A stretch of DNA of 36,965 bases from JAVVUQ01 sp036653075 (GTDB lineage Bacteria > Bacillota > Clostridia > Christensenellales > CAG-314). The stretch lies in NCBI GenBank assembly GCA_036653075.1, contig JAVVUQ010000008.1, forward strand, positions 1 to 36,965, read 5' to 3'. Position numbers and translations under genes: made by a program. Below the pieces are notes generated by a model. The model did no database searches, was not told the origin of the DNA, and worked only from the letters and a program-made list of their open reading frames with translations. The stretch's first letter is position 1; the number at the start of each line of letters is the position of its first letter. Of this stretch, positions 24,581-32,786 are shown one piece after another.

Positions 24581-24756
24581 ATTTTATCGCATTAATTTAA
24601 TAATTCTAATTTTATCGCATTAATTTAANNNNNNNNNNNNNNNNNNNNNNNNNNNNNNNNNNNNNNNNNNNNNNNNNNNNNNNNNNNNNNNNNNNNNNNN
24701 NNNNNNNNNNNNNNNNNNNNNNNNNNNNAATTCTAATTTTATCGCATTAATTTAAT
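24581..24756. repeat. 28-bp tandem repeat spanning the gap and the rnfB 3' end
   Basis: The unit ATTTTATCGCATTAATTTAA plus TAATTCTA (28 bp) occurs at 24581 and 24609, is cut by 100 N (24629-24728) and resumes at 24729. The last copy overlaps rnfB: the codons for Lys-Leu-Met-Arg and the stop are part of the repeat. The gap therefore probably represents a collapsed array of unknown length. Confidence 0.85.
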
Positions 24757-25593
24757 AACTTTTCGTGGACATTTTTCAACGCAAGTCAAGCAGCCGTTGC
24801 ATTTACGATAGTCGATGACAGGAACGTTATTATGAAATTCGATAGCGTTTTGAGGACAATTTTTTATACACATTCCACAGCTAATGCAACCTGATTTACA
24901 TACTAACGTAACGTCTTTGCCTTTACAATTTGAAGAACAAGCGACATACACTTTGGCATTTTTTGGTACGCGTTTAATAAGTTTTTTCGGACAAGCGGCA
25001 ATGCAAGCTCCGCAAGAAGTACATTGAGCTAAATCAACTTTAGCTACGCCTTCTTTTACTTCAATTGCGAAGTTAGGGCAAGCGTCAACGCAACTTCCCG
25101 TTCCCATACAGCCAACAGGACATTCTTTTTTGCCACCAGCCATAATATTTTGGCTTTTGCAATCGCCGTAACCTTGATAGACATATTTATCTTGGCAACT
25201 ATTGCCGCCGCTACACGCTACAACCGCAACTGTTTCGTCGCCGCCGCCGTAAGATAATCCCATAATAGTTGCAATTTCAAATTTCGCCGAAGGGGTATTT
25301 CCGCTACAATCGTCTACTGATGCTTTTCCTTCAACAATCGCTGCCGCTAAGCCAGCGCAACCGGGGTATCCGCAACCGCCACAGTTAGCGCCGGGTAACA
25401 ACGCTTCAATTTCTTCTAATCTCCTATCCCGTTTGACTTCGAAAACTTTTGCGGTAATTACCATTAAAATGCTCAATAGTATTGCTCCGCCGCCCATAAT
25501 TCCCGCAGCCCAAAGCACCGTTGTCCAATTTATGTCTTTCAATAAATAAAGAAATGCAAAATTTATTTCTTTTACTAATAAAAATGCTGTCAT
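24739..25593 (-). CDS. rnfB: Rnf complex subunit RnfB (iron-sulfur protein)
   Basis: RnfB accepts electrons from ferredoxin and passes them into the membrane complex. The 284-residue product has one N-terminal membrane helix (about 24-48), an Fe-S domain with CGGCGYPGC at 71-79 and a further Cys at 96, and three ferredoxin-like segments: a set around CPVGCMGTGSCVDACP, then CTSCGACIAACP, then CISCGMCIKNCP and CNGCLTCVEKCP. GGGAGGAG precedes ATG. It is last in the operon, 12 nt after rnfA. Its final codons lie in the 28-bp repeat. Confidence 0.95.
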   Translation of the reverse strand: MTAFLLVKEINFAFLYLLKDINWTTVLWAAGIMGGGAILLSILMVITAKVFEVKRDRRLEEIEALLPGANCGGCGYPGCAGLAAAIVEGKASVDDCSGNTPSAKFEIATIMGLSYGGGDETVAVVACSGGNSCQDKYVYQGYGDCKSQNIMAGGKKECPVGCMGTGSCVDACPNFAIEVKEGVAKVDLAQCTSCGACIAACPKKLIKRVPKNAKVYVACSSNCKGKDVTLVCKSGCISCGMCIKNCPQNAIEFHNNVPVIDYRKCNGCLTCVEKCPRKVIKLMR

Positions 25594-25605
25594 AATTGCT
25601 CCTCC

Positions 25606-26190
25606 CTAAAACGTAAAGAAAGAAAACGCCATCGCCATTAAACAAGCGGTTACAAGCGTAATCGGAAATCCTTTTAAAGATTTCGGTAAGTGCTGACGGT
25701 CAAGTTTCTCTCTAAGTCCCGACATTAAAACGATAGCTAAGGTAAAGCCAACGCCAGCGAAAAAAGCGTAGGAAGTCGCCATAAATAAATTGCTGATAAT
25801 AATGTCTTTTACGCTGCCTTCAATGAGTAATTCCGCTACGCCTAAGATAGCGCAATTGGTCGTAATTAACGGCAAATAAACGCCTAAAGCAGAATAAAGA
25901 GAAGGTGATAATTTTTTTATAACCATCTCCACCATTTGCACCAAAGAGGCAATAACAAAGATAAAGATAATAGTTTTTAAAAATACCAAGTTAAGCGGTA
26001 CTAACACCCATTTATACAATGAATAGGTGATAATAGAAGATAAAGTCATTACAAAGACAACTGCAATTCCCATACCGAGCGCGCTTTCTGTTTTCTTTGA
26101 AACGCCAAGGAAAGGACAAATTCCCAAAAACTGTACAAGTATAAAGTTGTTAATAAAAACAGCTCCTATAATCAACATAAAGTATTCCAT
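25606..26190 (-). CDS. rnfA: Rnf complex membrane subunit RnfA
   Basis: RnfA is one of the two related membrane subunits (with RnfE) forming the ion path of the complex. The 194-residue product has six hydrophobic helices and family motifs NNFILVQFLGICPFLGVSKK, ALGMGIAVVFVMTLSS, SPSLYSALGVYLPLITTNCA (TTNC with the buried Fe-S-ligand cysteine) and GFTLAIVLMSGLREKLD. It starts 3 nt after the rnfE stop. Confidence 0.96.
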   Translation of the reverse strand: MEYFMLIIGAVFINNFILVQFLGICPFLGVSKKTESALGMGIAVVFVMTLSSIITYSLYKWVLVPLNLVFLKTIIFIFVIASLVQMVEMVIKKLSPSLYSALGVYLPLITTNCAILGVAELLIEGSVKDIIISNLFMATSYAFFAGVGFTLAIVLMSGLREKLDRQHLPKSLKGFPITLVTACLMAMAFSFFTF

Positions 26191-26193
26191 TGA

Positions 26194-26862
26194 TTATCCC
26201 TCCTTAGCGGCGTTTGCCGCATATTTTTTGGCTAATTGCGTATGGTAAAACTTATCTTTACGCCGTTTAGTGAAAGAATTATACGCAGCGTTAAATAGGA
26301 AAATAGCCATAGCGAAAGTAAAGAATGCGCCTGCTGGTTGAGCAAAGAAACCTATTTTAAAATTCCAAAGTTCGATACCTGCAAATGTTCCAAAACCTAA
26401 AACTTCACGCACTACGCTAATTAACGTAATGCCCATTGTATATCCAAGTCCCATAAATAGTCCATCGGCAGCTGCCGCTAATGGCTTGTTACCCGATGCA
26501 AAACTTTCAGCTCTCGCTAAAATAATACAATTTACTACTACTAAAGGTAAATAAACGCCTAAACTTTCGTAAAGCTCTGGCGAAAACTTAGCTACAACTA
26601 ATTCTGTCGCCGTTACAAATGTTGCAATAACCATAACAAACGCAGGTATACGCACTTTGTCAGGTATTAAATTTCTAAGTAGCGATATCATTAAATTCGA
26701 ACAAATCAATACAAACGTAACCGCCATTCCCATTCCTAATCCGTTGGTTACCGCCGTTGATAACGCCAATGTCGGACAAGTTCCAAGCACTAATCTCAAT
26801 ATAGGATTTTGCCGCACTAACCCGTCTAACGCTATATCTTTTAATTTCGGTTGCGTATTCAT
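26194..26862 (-). CDS. rnfE: Rnf complex membrane subunit RnfE
   Basis: RnfE is the paralogue of RnfA, with inverted topology. The 222-residue product shows GLVRQNPILRLVLGTCPTLA at the start, GLGMGMAVTFVLICSNLMIS, ESLGVYLPLVVVNCIILARA with the conserved VNC cysteine, and GLGYTMGITLISVVREVLG. A Lys-rich C-terminal tail ends the protein. It abuts rnfG (start at 26862, rnfG stop at 26863) and lies 3 nt before rnfA. Confidence 0.96.
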   Translation of the reverse strand: MNTQPKLKDIALDGLVRQNPILRLVLGTCPTLALSTAVTNGLGMGMAVTFVLICSNLMISLLRNLIPDKVRIPAFVMVIATFVTATELVVAKFSPELYESLGVYLPLVVVNCIILARAESFASGNKPLAAAADGLFMGLGYTMGITLISVVREVLGFGTFAGIELWNFKIGFFAQPAGAFFTFAMAIFLFNAAYNSFTKRRKDKFYHTQLAKKYAANAAKEG

Positions 26863-27840
26863 TTATTTACCCCCTTCAAAAGTTACATAAGCAAAAACTG
26901 TGTCAACGCAATTTTTTATTGCTTTAGCAGTCAACGTAGCTTTAGCAACTATTCCGTTTGCTTCAGAGCCGTTTCCGATATAATTGCTATCGAAAAATGA
27001 TTTGTCATACTTTCCAATTAGAGATTGCAAAACGTTGCTTTCAATTACGATATTAACAATAATTCCATCTTTAATAGCTACATAGCAGTCCACAGAGCCA
27101 TTTTCATACCCCTCGTTGCCACGAGCTTTGACGATAATTGCGCCATCTTTCGCTTTCCAAACACCTTTAACATTTCCCTTTACTCCACCGTCAAACCCGC
27201 TTGCAATAGGAACTTTATCTGATTTTGCCGCCGTATAAACTTCTTGATTAATGCGGTTAAGCTCCTCGACGTCTTCATCATTTTTTCTATTTATAGCATT
27301 AAAATAAAACATAGCCATATTAACGCTATTAGTTACAGCAGTTGAAGATTTAGTAGCGCCCGCAGCTGGATTTACGTCAGTTTTAATAATAAGATATTTG
27401 TCGGTGTTTTTACCATTAAACTCGCCATTGAGCCATTTTTGTTTTATTGTGCCAATAAAAGATTGATTTTTGCTATCGAATACCACTACGTTTTTAATGA
27501 TAGCGTCCTCTCCAATCGCCACGTAACACTCCACGTAACCGCCAGAAAAGCCGCCTATTCCACGAGTTTTTATAATTAAAGTATTGTCCTTGCATTTATA
27601 AATGCCTGTAACAAACCCGTATGATTCGTTGCTAATAGCTTTAACGTCAACTTTATTAGCATCTTGCAAATCATTGCCTGTAAAGCGTTCGATAATCACG
27701 CAATCATAAACTTTTTTTAATTTAGCATTATCCTTATCTTCGTCGCTGACGTAAAGCACGTCGCTAAGAACGCTTAAAATAACCGCCGAACATAAAGCTA
27801 TAACAGTAATGACGATGATTGCTTTTAAATAAGTTTTCAT
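26863..27840 (-). CDS. rnfG: Rnf complex subunit RnfG with two FMN-binding domains
   Basis: RnfG is an extracytoplasmic subunit that carries a covalent FMN. The 325-residue product is far longer than the usual 180-210. After one N-terminal membrane helix (5-28) come two similar FMN_bind domains, about 75-180 and 223-321, each with GGYVECYVAIGEDAIIKNVV- or NGSVDCYVAIKDGIIVNIVI-type strands. Domain 1 ends in PAAGATKSSTAV, a good flavinylation motif with T163. Domain 2 has VAKATLTAKAI, where the Ser-Gly of the consensus is replaced by Ala-Lys although the Ala-Thr remains. Overlap with the rnfD stop is four bases. Confidence 0.92.
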   Translation of the reverse strand: MKTYLKAIIVITVIALCSAVILSVLSDVLYVSDEDKDNAKLKKVYDCVIIERFTGNDLQDANKVDVKAISNESYGFVTGIYKCKDNTLIIKTRGIGGFSGGYVECYVAIGEDAIIKNVVVFDSKNQSFIGTIKQKWLNGEFNGKNTDKYLIIKTDVNPAAGATKSSTAVTNSVNMAMFYFNAINRKNDEDVEELNRINQEVYTAAKSDKVPIASGFDGGVKGNVKGVWKAKDGAIIVKARGNEGYENGSVDCYVAIKDGIIVNIVIESNVLQSLIGKYDKSFFDSNYIGNGSEANGIVAKATLTAKAIKNCVDTVFAYVTFEGGK

Positions 27841-28832
27841 TTTTTAGCGTCCTCCTTTTTTAACTTTTTAACTTTTACAAAGCCAAAAGGTTTTTTTACA
27901 AAGAATTTATCAAAAAGCGGAACGGTAATGTTCATCATCATAATAGCGAAACTACACGCTTCTATTCTATCTGTCGCTTTTGAATATCTTAAAATAACAG
28001 TTAGCAGTCCCAAACAAGCAAAATATATATAATTAGCAAGTTTAGTATTAGGCGTTGTAACATAATCTGTCGCCATAAATATAGCGCCAAGCATTAAACC
28101 GCCGCCTAAAATTGAAGGTAAGAATAAACTCCAATTAAAGCCGTTCATAGCGACTGATAACAATCCTGCAACAGCAATAAAAATAGCTGGGAATCGTAAA
28201 TCAATTACACCCCTAATAGCAAGATAAATACCGCCGATAATCAACGCAGCAGCGCTTGTTTCACCAATACATCCTGGGATATCGCCTATAAACATTTGTA
28301 AAATGGTTATGCTACCTGTTGACCCAGTATTAAGTAAATCGGTTAAAGGAGTTGCGCCCGATTGTAAAATGATGCTACCCGCTGCATAATTTTCTGCTTT
28401 AGTCATCATTGCGGTAAAACTTAAGAAAGCAAAAATACGTCCTGCAATTGCAGGGTTGAAAAGGTTTTTGCCTGTTCCGCCAAAAAGCATTTTTACAACG
28501 GCTATTGCAAATATTGACGCCAATAACGGAACATACCACTCCACTCTTGGCGGCATATTCATTCCAATTAAAACGCCCGTAACAAGCGAGGTAAAATCAA
28601 ACGCTTTAAGCGTTTCTTTAAACTTCATTTTGTTGAAAATCAAATTGTAAACTATTTCAGTTACAACTGCTGCAACCGCCGCTATACATAAAATTAACAA
28701 CGCTTGTAAACCAAAAATCACACATCCCACCACACAAGCTGGCAATAAAGCTATAACTACATCTAACATTATCTGCTTTGTAGTTAATTTACACCTTATA
28801 TGAGGAGAACCTGAAAAGGTCAATTTTTCCAT
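27837..28832 (-). CDS. rnfD: Rnf complex membrane subunit RnfD
   Basis: RnfD is a polytopic membrane subunit that carries covalent FMN and riboflavin. With ATG at 28832 the product is 331 residues and starts MEKLTFSGSPHIRCKLTTKQ, the usual opening. Family motifs include MLDVVIALLPACVVG, NMPPRVEWYVPLLAS, GGTGKNLFNPAIAGRIFAF, the flavin-attachment-like LQSGATPLTDLL (SGAT) and FMATDYVTTPNTKLA. I reject an upstream in-frame start at 28922 because GGAGGG sits nine bases before 28832 and the extra residues do not resemble the family. A 224-nt AT-rich gap separates it from rnfC. Confidence 0.95.
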   Translation of the reverse strand: MEKLTFSGSPHIRCKLTTKQIMLDVVIALLPACVVGCVIFGLQALLILCIAAVAAVVTEIVYNLIFNKMKFKETLKAFDFTSLVTGVLIGMNMPPRVEWYVPLLASIFAIAVVKMLFGGTGKNLFNPAIAGRIFAFLSFTAMMTKAENYAAGSIILQSGATPLTDLLNTGSTGSITILQMFIGDIPGCIGETSAAALIIGGIYLAIRGVIDLRFPAIFIAVAGLLSVAMNGFNWSLFLPSILGGGLMLGAIFMATDYVTTPNTKLANYIYFACLGLLTVILRYSKATDRIEACSFAIMMMNITVPLFDKFFVKKPFGFVKVKKLKKEDAKK

Positions 28833-28911
28833 TGAAACAAACCCTCCGTACACTACATTATATAAATATAATTGACATTTTTTAATTGATATTTTAACAA
28901 TTTTCTTTGCG

Positions 28912-28951
28912 TTGACAAACATAGTTAATATTGCTATTAAATATTTGTCAA
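28912..28951. promoter_or_regulatory. Inverted TTGACAAA repeat in the rnfC-rnfD gap
   Basis: TTGACAAACA on the plus strand (28913-28922) faces TTGACAAATA on the minus strand (28942-28951), a 10-bp inverted repeat with one mismatch and 19 bp between. Each half is a consensus -35 element. The minus-facing copy has only a poor -10 (TTAACT) at 17 bp. It could be an operator or a secondary promoter for rnfDGEAB; neither is certain. Confidence 0.35.
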
Positions 28952-29056
28952 TACAATTTTGTATTAAATTATATTTTTAATTTAATATGATAGTTATTGA
29001 ATTAATTTAATGTTTATTTATTTTTGTTATTATGTTTTTAAGTTTAAATACATAAG

Positions 29057-30343
29057 TTATTTTTTCATTTCTTTAAGTTTAGCTTTACATAGTTTAATAC
29101 TTTGCACTAACGTACGTTTAGCGGGACATACATATGCGCACGTGCCACATTCGAAGCAATTTTTTACGCCATATTTGATTGCAGCTTCATAATCGCCTGT
29201 TAATGTATAAAAATCAATGTACATAGGCATTAAATTCATTGGACAATAGGCGGCGCAGCGCGCGCAATTTATACAAGGCGTAGGTAAATCCGTAGCGGCT
29301 TCTCCTTCAATTAGAGCAGTTAAGCCACCGTCTGTTTTAGTAGTTACGCCGCTATCGTTGAGTAAAGCCATTCCCATCATAGGCCCGCCAGCGATAAGTT
29401 TAGCTGTATTCTCTTTCATTCCACCACAATAGGATAAAATTTCCGCATAAGGCGTACCAACTCTAACCAAAAGATTTTTTGGTTCGTTTATACCTTTACC
29501 TGAAACAGTCATAATACGCTCATAAAGAGGTTGATTTTCCACTACCGCATAATAAACGTTTAGAGCGGTTTGGATATTTTGAACAACAACGCCTACATCT
29601 GAAGGCAATCCGCCTACTTTAACCGTTCTGTTAACGCAAGCATATATAAGTTGTTTTTCAGCTCCTTGCGGATATTTCTTTTTAAGCGGAATAACTGTAA
29701 TATCTACTGAAGCTTTTAAAAGAGCTTCAATAGCTTTTGGTTTGTTAGTTTCAATTCCTACATAAACTTTAGTAACATCTAACGCTTTTGCAATTAAAGC
29801 GATACCTTTTATTAGTTTATCGGTATATTCCAACATAACACGATAATCGCAAGTTAAATAAGGTTCGCATTCAGCGCCGTTAATAATAAGCGTGTCCACA
29901 GGCGTTTTGGGTTTGAGTTTAACAGCGGTAGGAAAACCAGCGCCCCCCATACCCACAATGCCAGCGTCAAACACTCGTTGCAAAATGTTTTCTTTGGTAA
30001 TCTCAATAACAGGAAGTTTTACGCTTTCATCATTGAAATCATTTTCAATTTCAATGTAATCTGTCAAAATTCCCATATTGTTGCTGCGTTTAACTATTCC
30101 TTTAACTGTACCGCTAATAGGACTAAAAATATTAGAAGAAAAAGCGCCGACCGCTGATGCCACTAACTGTCCTCGCTTAACTGTATCTCCATTATTAACT
30201 TCAGCAAACGCAGGAGCGCCCATATGTTGCTGCAAACAAATAAAATGCGCTTTGCAACTTGGCATAATCTCAATCGCCTTGTCCGCAGCAAGCGCCTTAC
30301 CATCGGGAACATGCGCTCCCCTTAAAAACGTGAATTCCTTCAT
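29057..30343 (-). CDS. rnfC: Rnf complex subunit RnfC (NADH-binding)
   Basis: RnfC is the peripheral flavin- and Fe-S-containing subunit that exchanges electrons with NAD. The 428-residue product (ATG at 30343) starts MKEFTFLRGAHVPDGKALA and shows the FMN/NAD site GIVGMGGAGFPTAVKLKP followed by DTLIINGAECEPYLTCDYRV, and two ferredoxin sets CINCARCAAYCP and CFECGTCAYVCP near the end. AGGAG lies seven bases before the chosen ATG; a TTG six codons earlier overlaps that site. It is first in the operon. Confidence 0.96.
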   Translation of the reverse strand: MKEFTFLRGAHVPDGKALAADKAIEIMPSCKAHFICLQQHMGAPAFAEVNNGDTVKRGQLVASAVGAFSSNIFSPISGTVKGIVKRSNNMGILTDYIEIENDFNDESVKLPVIEITKENILQRVFDAGIVGMGGAGFPTAVKLKPKTPVDTLIINGAECEPYLTCDYRVMLEYTDKLIKGIALIAKALDVTKVYVGIETNKPKAIEALLKASVDITVIPLKKKYPQGAEKQLIYACVNRTVKVGGLPSDVGVVVQNIQTALNVYYAVVENQPLYERIMTVSGKGINEPKNLLVRVGTPYAEILSYCGGMKENTAKLIAGGPMMGMALLNDSGVTTKTDGGLTALIEGEAATDLPTPCINCARCAAYCPMNLMPMYIDFYTLTGDYEAAIKYGVKNCFECGTCAYVCPAKRTLVQSIKLCKAKLKEMKK

Positions 30344-30524
30344 ACACACTCTCCTACTCAAGAAATTTTCTAAATATTTCTTAAGAACAATTTCGCAATT
30401 ATTTATTATTCTTCATTGCATTACATAATATTATATATTTTATGTATACGCTTACATATAGTATTGCTAATTATGCAAATACTCCTATCCATCGCATCAT
30501 AAAATTACACAAACACATTTATAT

Positions 30525-30553
30525 ATTATATACCATTATCTGCATAATTTCAA
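30525..30553 (-). promoter_or_regulatory. Sigma-A-type promoter of the rnf operon
   Basis: On the minus strand TTGAAA (30548-30553) is followed after 17 bases by the perfect -10 TATAAT (30525-30530). The predicted start is near 30518, leaving about 175 nt of AT-rich leader before rnfC. No operator or riboswitch is evident in the leader. Confidence 0.75.
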
Positions 30554-30614
30554 GAGTTTTTTGAAAATAATTAATATATATTTAATAAAAGTTTATAAAA
30601 AATAATAAATGTTA

Positions 30615-31604
30615 TTAAAAACATTTAGCCAAAAAATTTTCTGCATTTTTATAAAAAAACAATTCTATATCGTTTTGTGAAATTCCAACTTTTTTCATTT
30701 CTTCTTCAACTTTATTTAAAACGCCATAGTTATAAATAACATCAAAAACTTCAACATTTACGCCATCAATATTATAAACGCTTTTTGTTTGATTTATTTT
30801 TCTTTCATTTGAAATATCTAATCCAAGCGCAACGCTATCTCTCCCTATAATAGCTGAAATGTATTTGTATTGCTCAATAAAACTTCGCAATCCTACGTTA
30901 CAGTCTTTAGATAACAACATACTCACGCCATTTATTCCAATTATTCCGTTGCGCCGTTTAATTTTGATTATTTGCTCGTCTGTTAGATTTCTTTGGATAT
31001 TACATAACTTTCTTGCGTTGCTATGACTACAAAAGACACTTCCTCCAAAATTGTCTAAAGCTTGCAAAAAACCAATATCATTAATATGACTTAAATCTAA
31101 AATCATATTTAATTTTTCCATATTTTTTAAAACTTGCTTGCCTTTTTGCGTAATCCCCCCATTATCCTCTATATTAAAAGAATTACATTGTGAAAATACG
31201 CTCCCCGTAGCTAACGAGTTTTTTCGACTCCAAGTTAACCCTACTATCTTTACGCCTAAATCGTAAAATTCTTGCAGCGCCGATTCATCATTTTCAATCG
31301 GCTCTCCCCCCTCAAGCGAAAATATAATAGCTGTCTTAAATTGCGCTTTAGCCTTTATTATGTCCTCATAATTATGCGCGACAACAAAATTATCACTTTT
31401 ATTAATTTTGTCATACATCTTTTTTATAATATATTTAGCATTTTGATATGCAAGCGCCAAATCAACATCTTTATTATTAATGAAAATAGCGCATACCATC
31501 ACCTTTACATCTTGAGCTACATAATTATTAAATATATGCTTTAAACTCCTACCGCTCTTTGCAACTATCGTCGCTAAATCATTATGTAAATCTATATAAT
31601 ACAT
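30615..31604 (-). CDS. Dipeptidase, peptidase family M19
   Basis: This is a metal-dependent dipeptidase of the renal dipeptidase family, with a TIM barrel and two zinc ions. The 329-residue product has the metal ligands DLHND (HxD, residues 5-9), the bridging Glu in FSLEGGEPI, LDLSHIND, FCSHSNARKLCNIQRNLTD and the active-site Asp region ALGLDISN. There is no signal peptide, so it should act in the cytoplasm, perhaps on peptides or cell-wall fragments. AAGGAG precedes ATG. It is a single gene between the rnf promoter and the tRNA terminator; short AATAATCGTAATA repeats lie upstream. Confidence 0.92.
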   Translation of the reverse strand: MYYIDLHNDLATIVAKSGRSLKHIFNNYVAQDVKVMVCAIFINNKDVDLALAYQNAKYIIKKMYDKINKSDNFVVAHNYEDIIKAKAQFKTAIIFSLEGGEPIENDESALQEFYDLGVKIVGLTWSRKNSLATGSVFSQCNSFNIEDNGGITQKGKQVLKNMEKLNMILDLSHINDIGFLQALDNFGGSVFCSHSNARKLCNIQRNLTDEQIIKIKRRNGIIGINGVSMLLSKDCNVGLRSFIEQYKYISAIIGRDSVALGLDISNERKINQTKSVYNIDGVNVEVFDVIYNYGVLNKVEEEMKKVGISQNDIELFFYKNAENFLAKCF

Positions 31605-31683
31605 AAATTCTCCTTAATTTCATATTTTTTCCAAAAACAAATGCAACTAATTATTTATATTTCAGTTTAGCTATATTTATTAA

Positions 31684-31728
31684 CAAAATAATCGTAATAT
31701 TTAAAAGCAAAATAATCGTAATAGTTAA
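31684..31728. repeat. 24-bp direct repeat upstream of the dipeptidase gene
   Basis: The 16-mer CAAAATAATCGTAATA occurs twice with a 24-bp period, at about 31684 and 31708. It is AT-rich and lies in the leader of the dipeptidase gene. No promoter with good spacing was found with it. Confidence 0.6.
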
Positions 31729-31774
31729 ATTAAAATTATGCTCATATGTACGGGAATAAAGATGTGTTTCAAGC

Positions 31775-31815
31775 AAAAAAATGTCGCAAAATCTAATTGA
31801 TTTTGCGACATTTTT
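31775..31815 (-). terminator. Strong terminator of the tRNA operon
   Basis: A perfect 17-bp stem with a 5-nt loop (31777-31793 with 31799-31815), with GTCGCAAAATC at its core, is flanked by a T-run on the minus strand. It begins about 10 nt after the tRNA-Leu gene. Because both ends are A/T-runs it could act on both strands, but only the minus strand carries genes here. Confidence 0.9.
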
Positions 31816-31824
31816 AACATTTAT

Positions 31825-31909
31825 TGGTGCGGCTAAAGAGACTTGAACTCATATGTCGTTAGACACCAGATCCTAAGTCTGGCGCGTCTGCCAATTTCGC
31901 CATAGCCGC
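31825..31909 (-). tRNA. tRNA-Leu (anticodon UAG)
   Basis: An 85-nt class II tRNA with acceptor stem GCGGCTA/TAGCCGC, anticodon arm CCAGA-CTTAGGA-TCTGG, a long variable arm and encoded CCA. It reads CUA and, by wobble, other CUN codons. The T-stem ATGAG/CTCTT has one T-T mismatch (positions 50 and 64), an unusual feature. Confidence 0.93.
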
Positions 31910-32064
31910 AAGCTTAAACATATCGCTATTTTCATACATATTGTAATACAATGTATTACAATTTATTACAACTTCTGTATATTTTATTTTGCGATATTTT
32001 AACTTTTGAATTAAAACTTTTGTCTTTTTTAAAACAAAAGGCAAGCGTATATAAACTTGCCAAA

Positions 32065-32140
32065 TGGTGCACCATCAGGGACTTGAACCCTGGACCTATT
32101 GATTAAGAGTCAACCGCTCTGCCAACTGAGCTAATGGTGC
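32065..32140 (-). tRNA. tRNA-Lys (anticodon CUU)
   Basis: A 76-nt tRNA with acceptor GCACCAT/ATGGTGC, anticodon loop CTCTTAA, T-loop TTCAAGT in a perfect stem, and encoded CCA. It reads AAG only. Both lysine anticodons are present in this array. Confidence 0.96.
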
Positions 32141-32374
32141 ATTATAACAACAATTTAATAATTATGTTAACTTAAATCATTGTTTATTAATTTTTTAAAA
32201 CTTTTTGAAGTAATATTAAAATTTTTTTGAATATTAAAAATCGCTTTAAAAAATTTTAGCGTATTTTTTTGTAAAGTTATTTTTCTATCATTATTTTCAT
32301 AATCAATGAAAAAGCAACAGCACTTCAAAAATCCGCTTCAATATTCCGACTGTTGTCGGTACTAATGTAATAGG
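32141..32374. other. Spacer between two tRNA-Lys genes
   Basis: These 234 nt are AT-rich without a gene. A short CCGAC/GTCGG hairpin at about 32347-32360 and a CGCT/AGCG pair near 32252-32271 flanked by T-runs are the only structures seen; both are too weak to call terminators. It is much longer than the other spacers in the array, so Lys-CUU and Leu-UAG may form a second unit. Confidence 0.4.
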
Positions 32375-32450
32375 TGGTGGCCCATCCGCGACTTGAACGC
32401 GGGACACCGTGATTAAAAGTCACGTGCTCTACCAACTGAGCTAATGGGTC
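32375..32450 (-). tRNA. tRNA-Lys (anticodon UUU)
   Basis: A 76-nt tRNA with anticodon arm CGTGA-CTTTTAA-TCACG, a standard T-arm CCGCG-TTCAAGT-CGCGG and encoded CCA. The acceptor stem is GACCCAT/ATGGGCC, so the second pair is A-C and not A-U. Otherwise it is a normal UUU reader of AAA and AAG. Confidence 0.92.
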
Positions 32451-32473
32451 ACGATTTAGTAATTTATACTTTT

Positions 32474-32548
32474 TGGCAGGGGTGGCAGGATTTGAACCTA
32501 CGAATACTAGAGTCAAAGTCTAGTGCCTTACCGCTTGGCGACACCCCT
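32474..32548 (-). tRNA. tRNA-Gln (anticodon UUG)
   Basis: A 75-nt tRNA with acceptor AGGGGTG/CACCCCT, discriminator G, anticodon arm CTAGA-CTTTGAC-TCTAG and encoded CCA. It matches the usual Bacillota tRNA-Gln layout (GTCGCCAAGCGGTAAGGCA in the D-arm region). Confidence 0.96.
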
Positions 32549-32556
32549 AATTAAAG

Positions 32557-32633
32557 TGGGGTGGATAATGGGGGTCGAACCCACGACATTCGGAACCACA
32601 ATCCGACGCTCTGCCAACTGAGCTATATCCACC
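32557..32633 (-). tRNA. tRNA-His (anticodon GUG)
   Basis: A 77-nt tRNA with the extra 5' G (G-1) opposite C73 that marks tRNA-His, acceptor GTGGATA/TATCCAC, anticodon arm TCGGA-TTGTGGT-TCCGA and encoded CCA. Confidence 0.96.
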
Positions 32634-32637
32634 ATTC

Positions 32638-32714
32638 TGGCGTGCCTGAAGGGATTCGAACCCCCGACCCGCGGCTTAGAAGGCCGCTGCTCTATCCTAC
32701 TGAGCCACAGGCAC
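32638..32714 (-). tRNA. tRNA-Arg (anticodon UCU)
   Basis: A 77-nt tRNA with acceptor GTGCCTG/CAGGCAC, anticodon arm GCGGC-CTTCTAA-GCCGC, T-loop TTCGAAT and encoded CCA. The T-stem GGGGG/CCCTT has two G-U pairs. It reads AGA and AGG, common arginine codons in AT-rich genomes. Confidence 0.96.
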
Positions 32715-32786
32715 ATTGTAAACCTCATGAACATAATCAATGGCAACTCTTATTCGGGCGGCTAAACCGAAACAAGCAATCAATTT

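Noticed and set aside
25424..25645. A 73-residue frame overlapping the rnfA-rnfB junction
   Set aside because: It is an alternate-frame shadow of rnfB and the rnfA 3' end, both of which are strongly supported.
31859..32746. Short frames across the tRNA genes
   Set aside because: They are translations of tRNA sequence on either strand; the tRNA folds explain the conservation.
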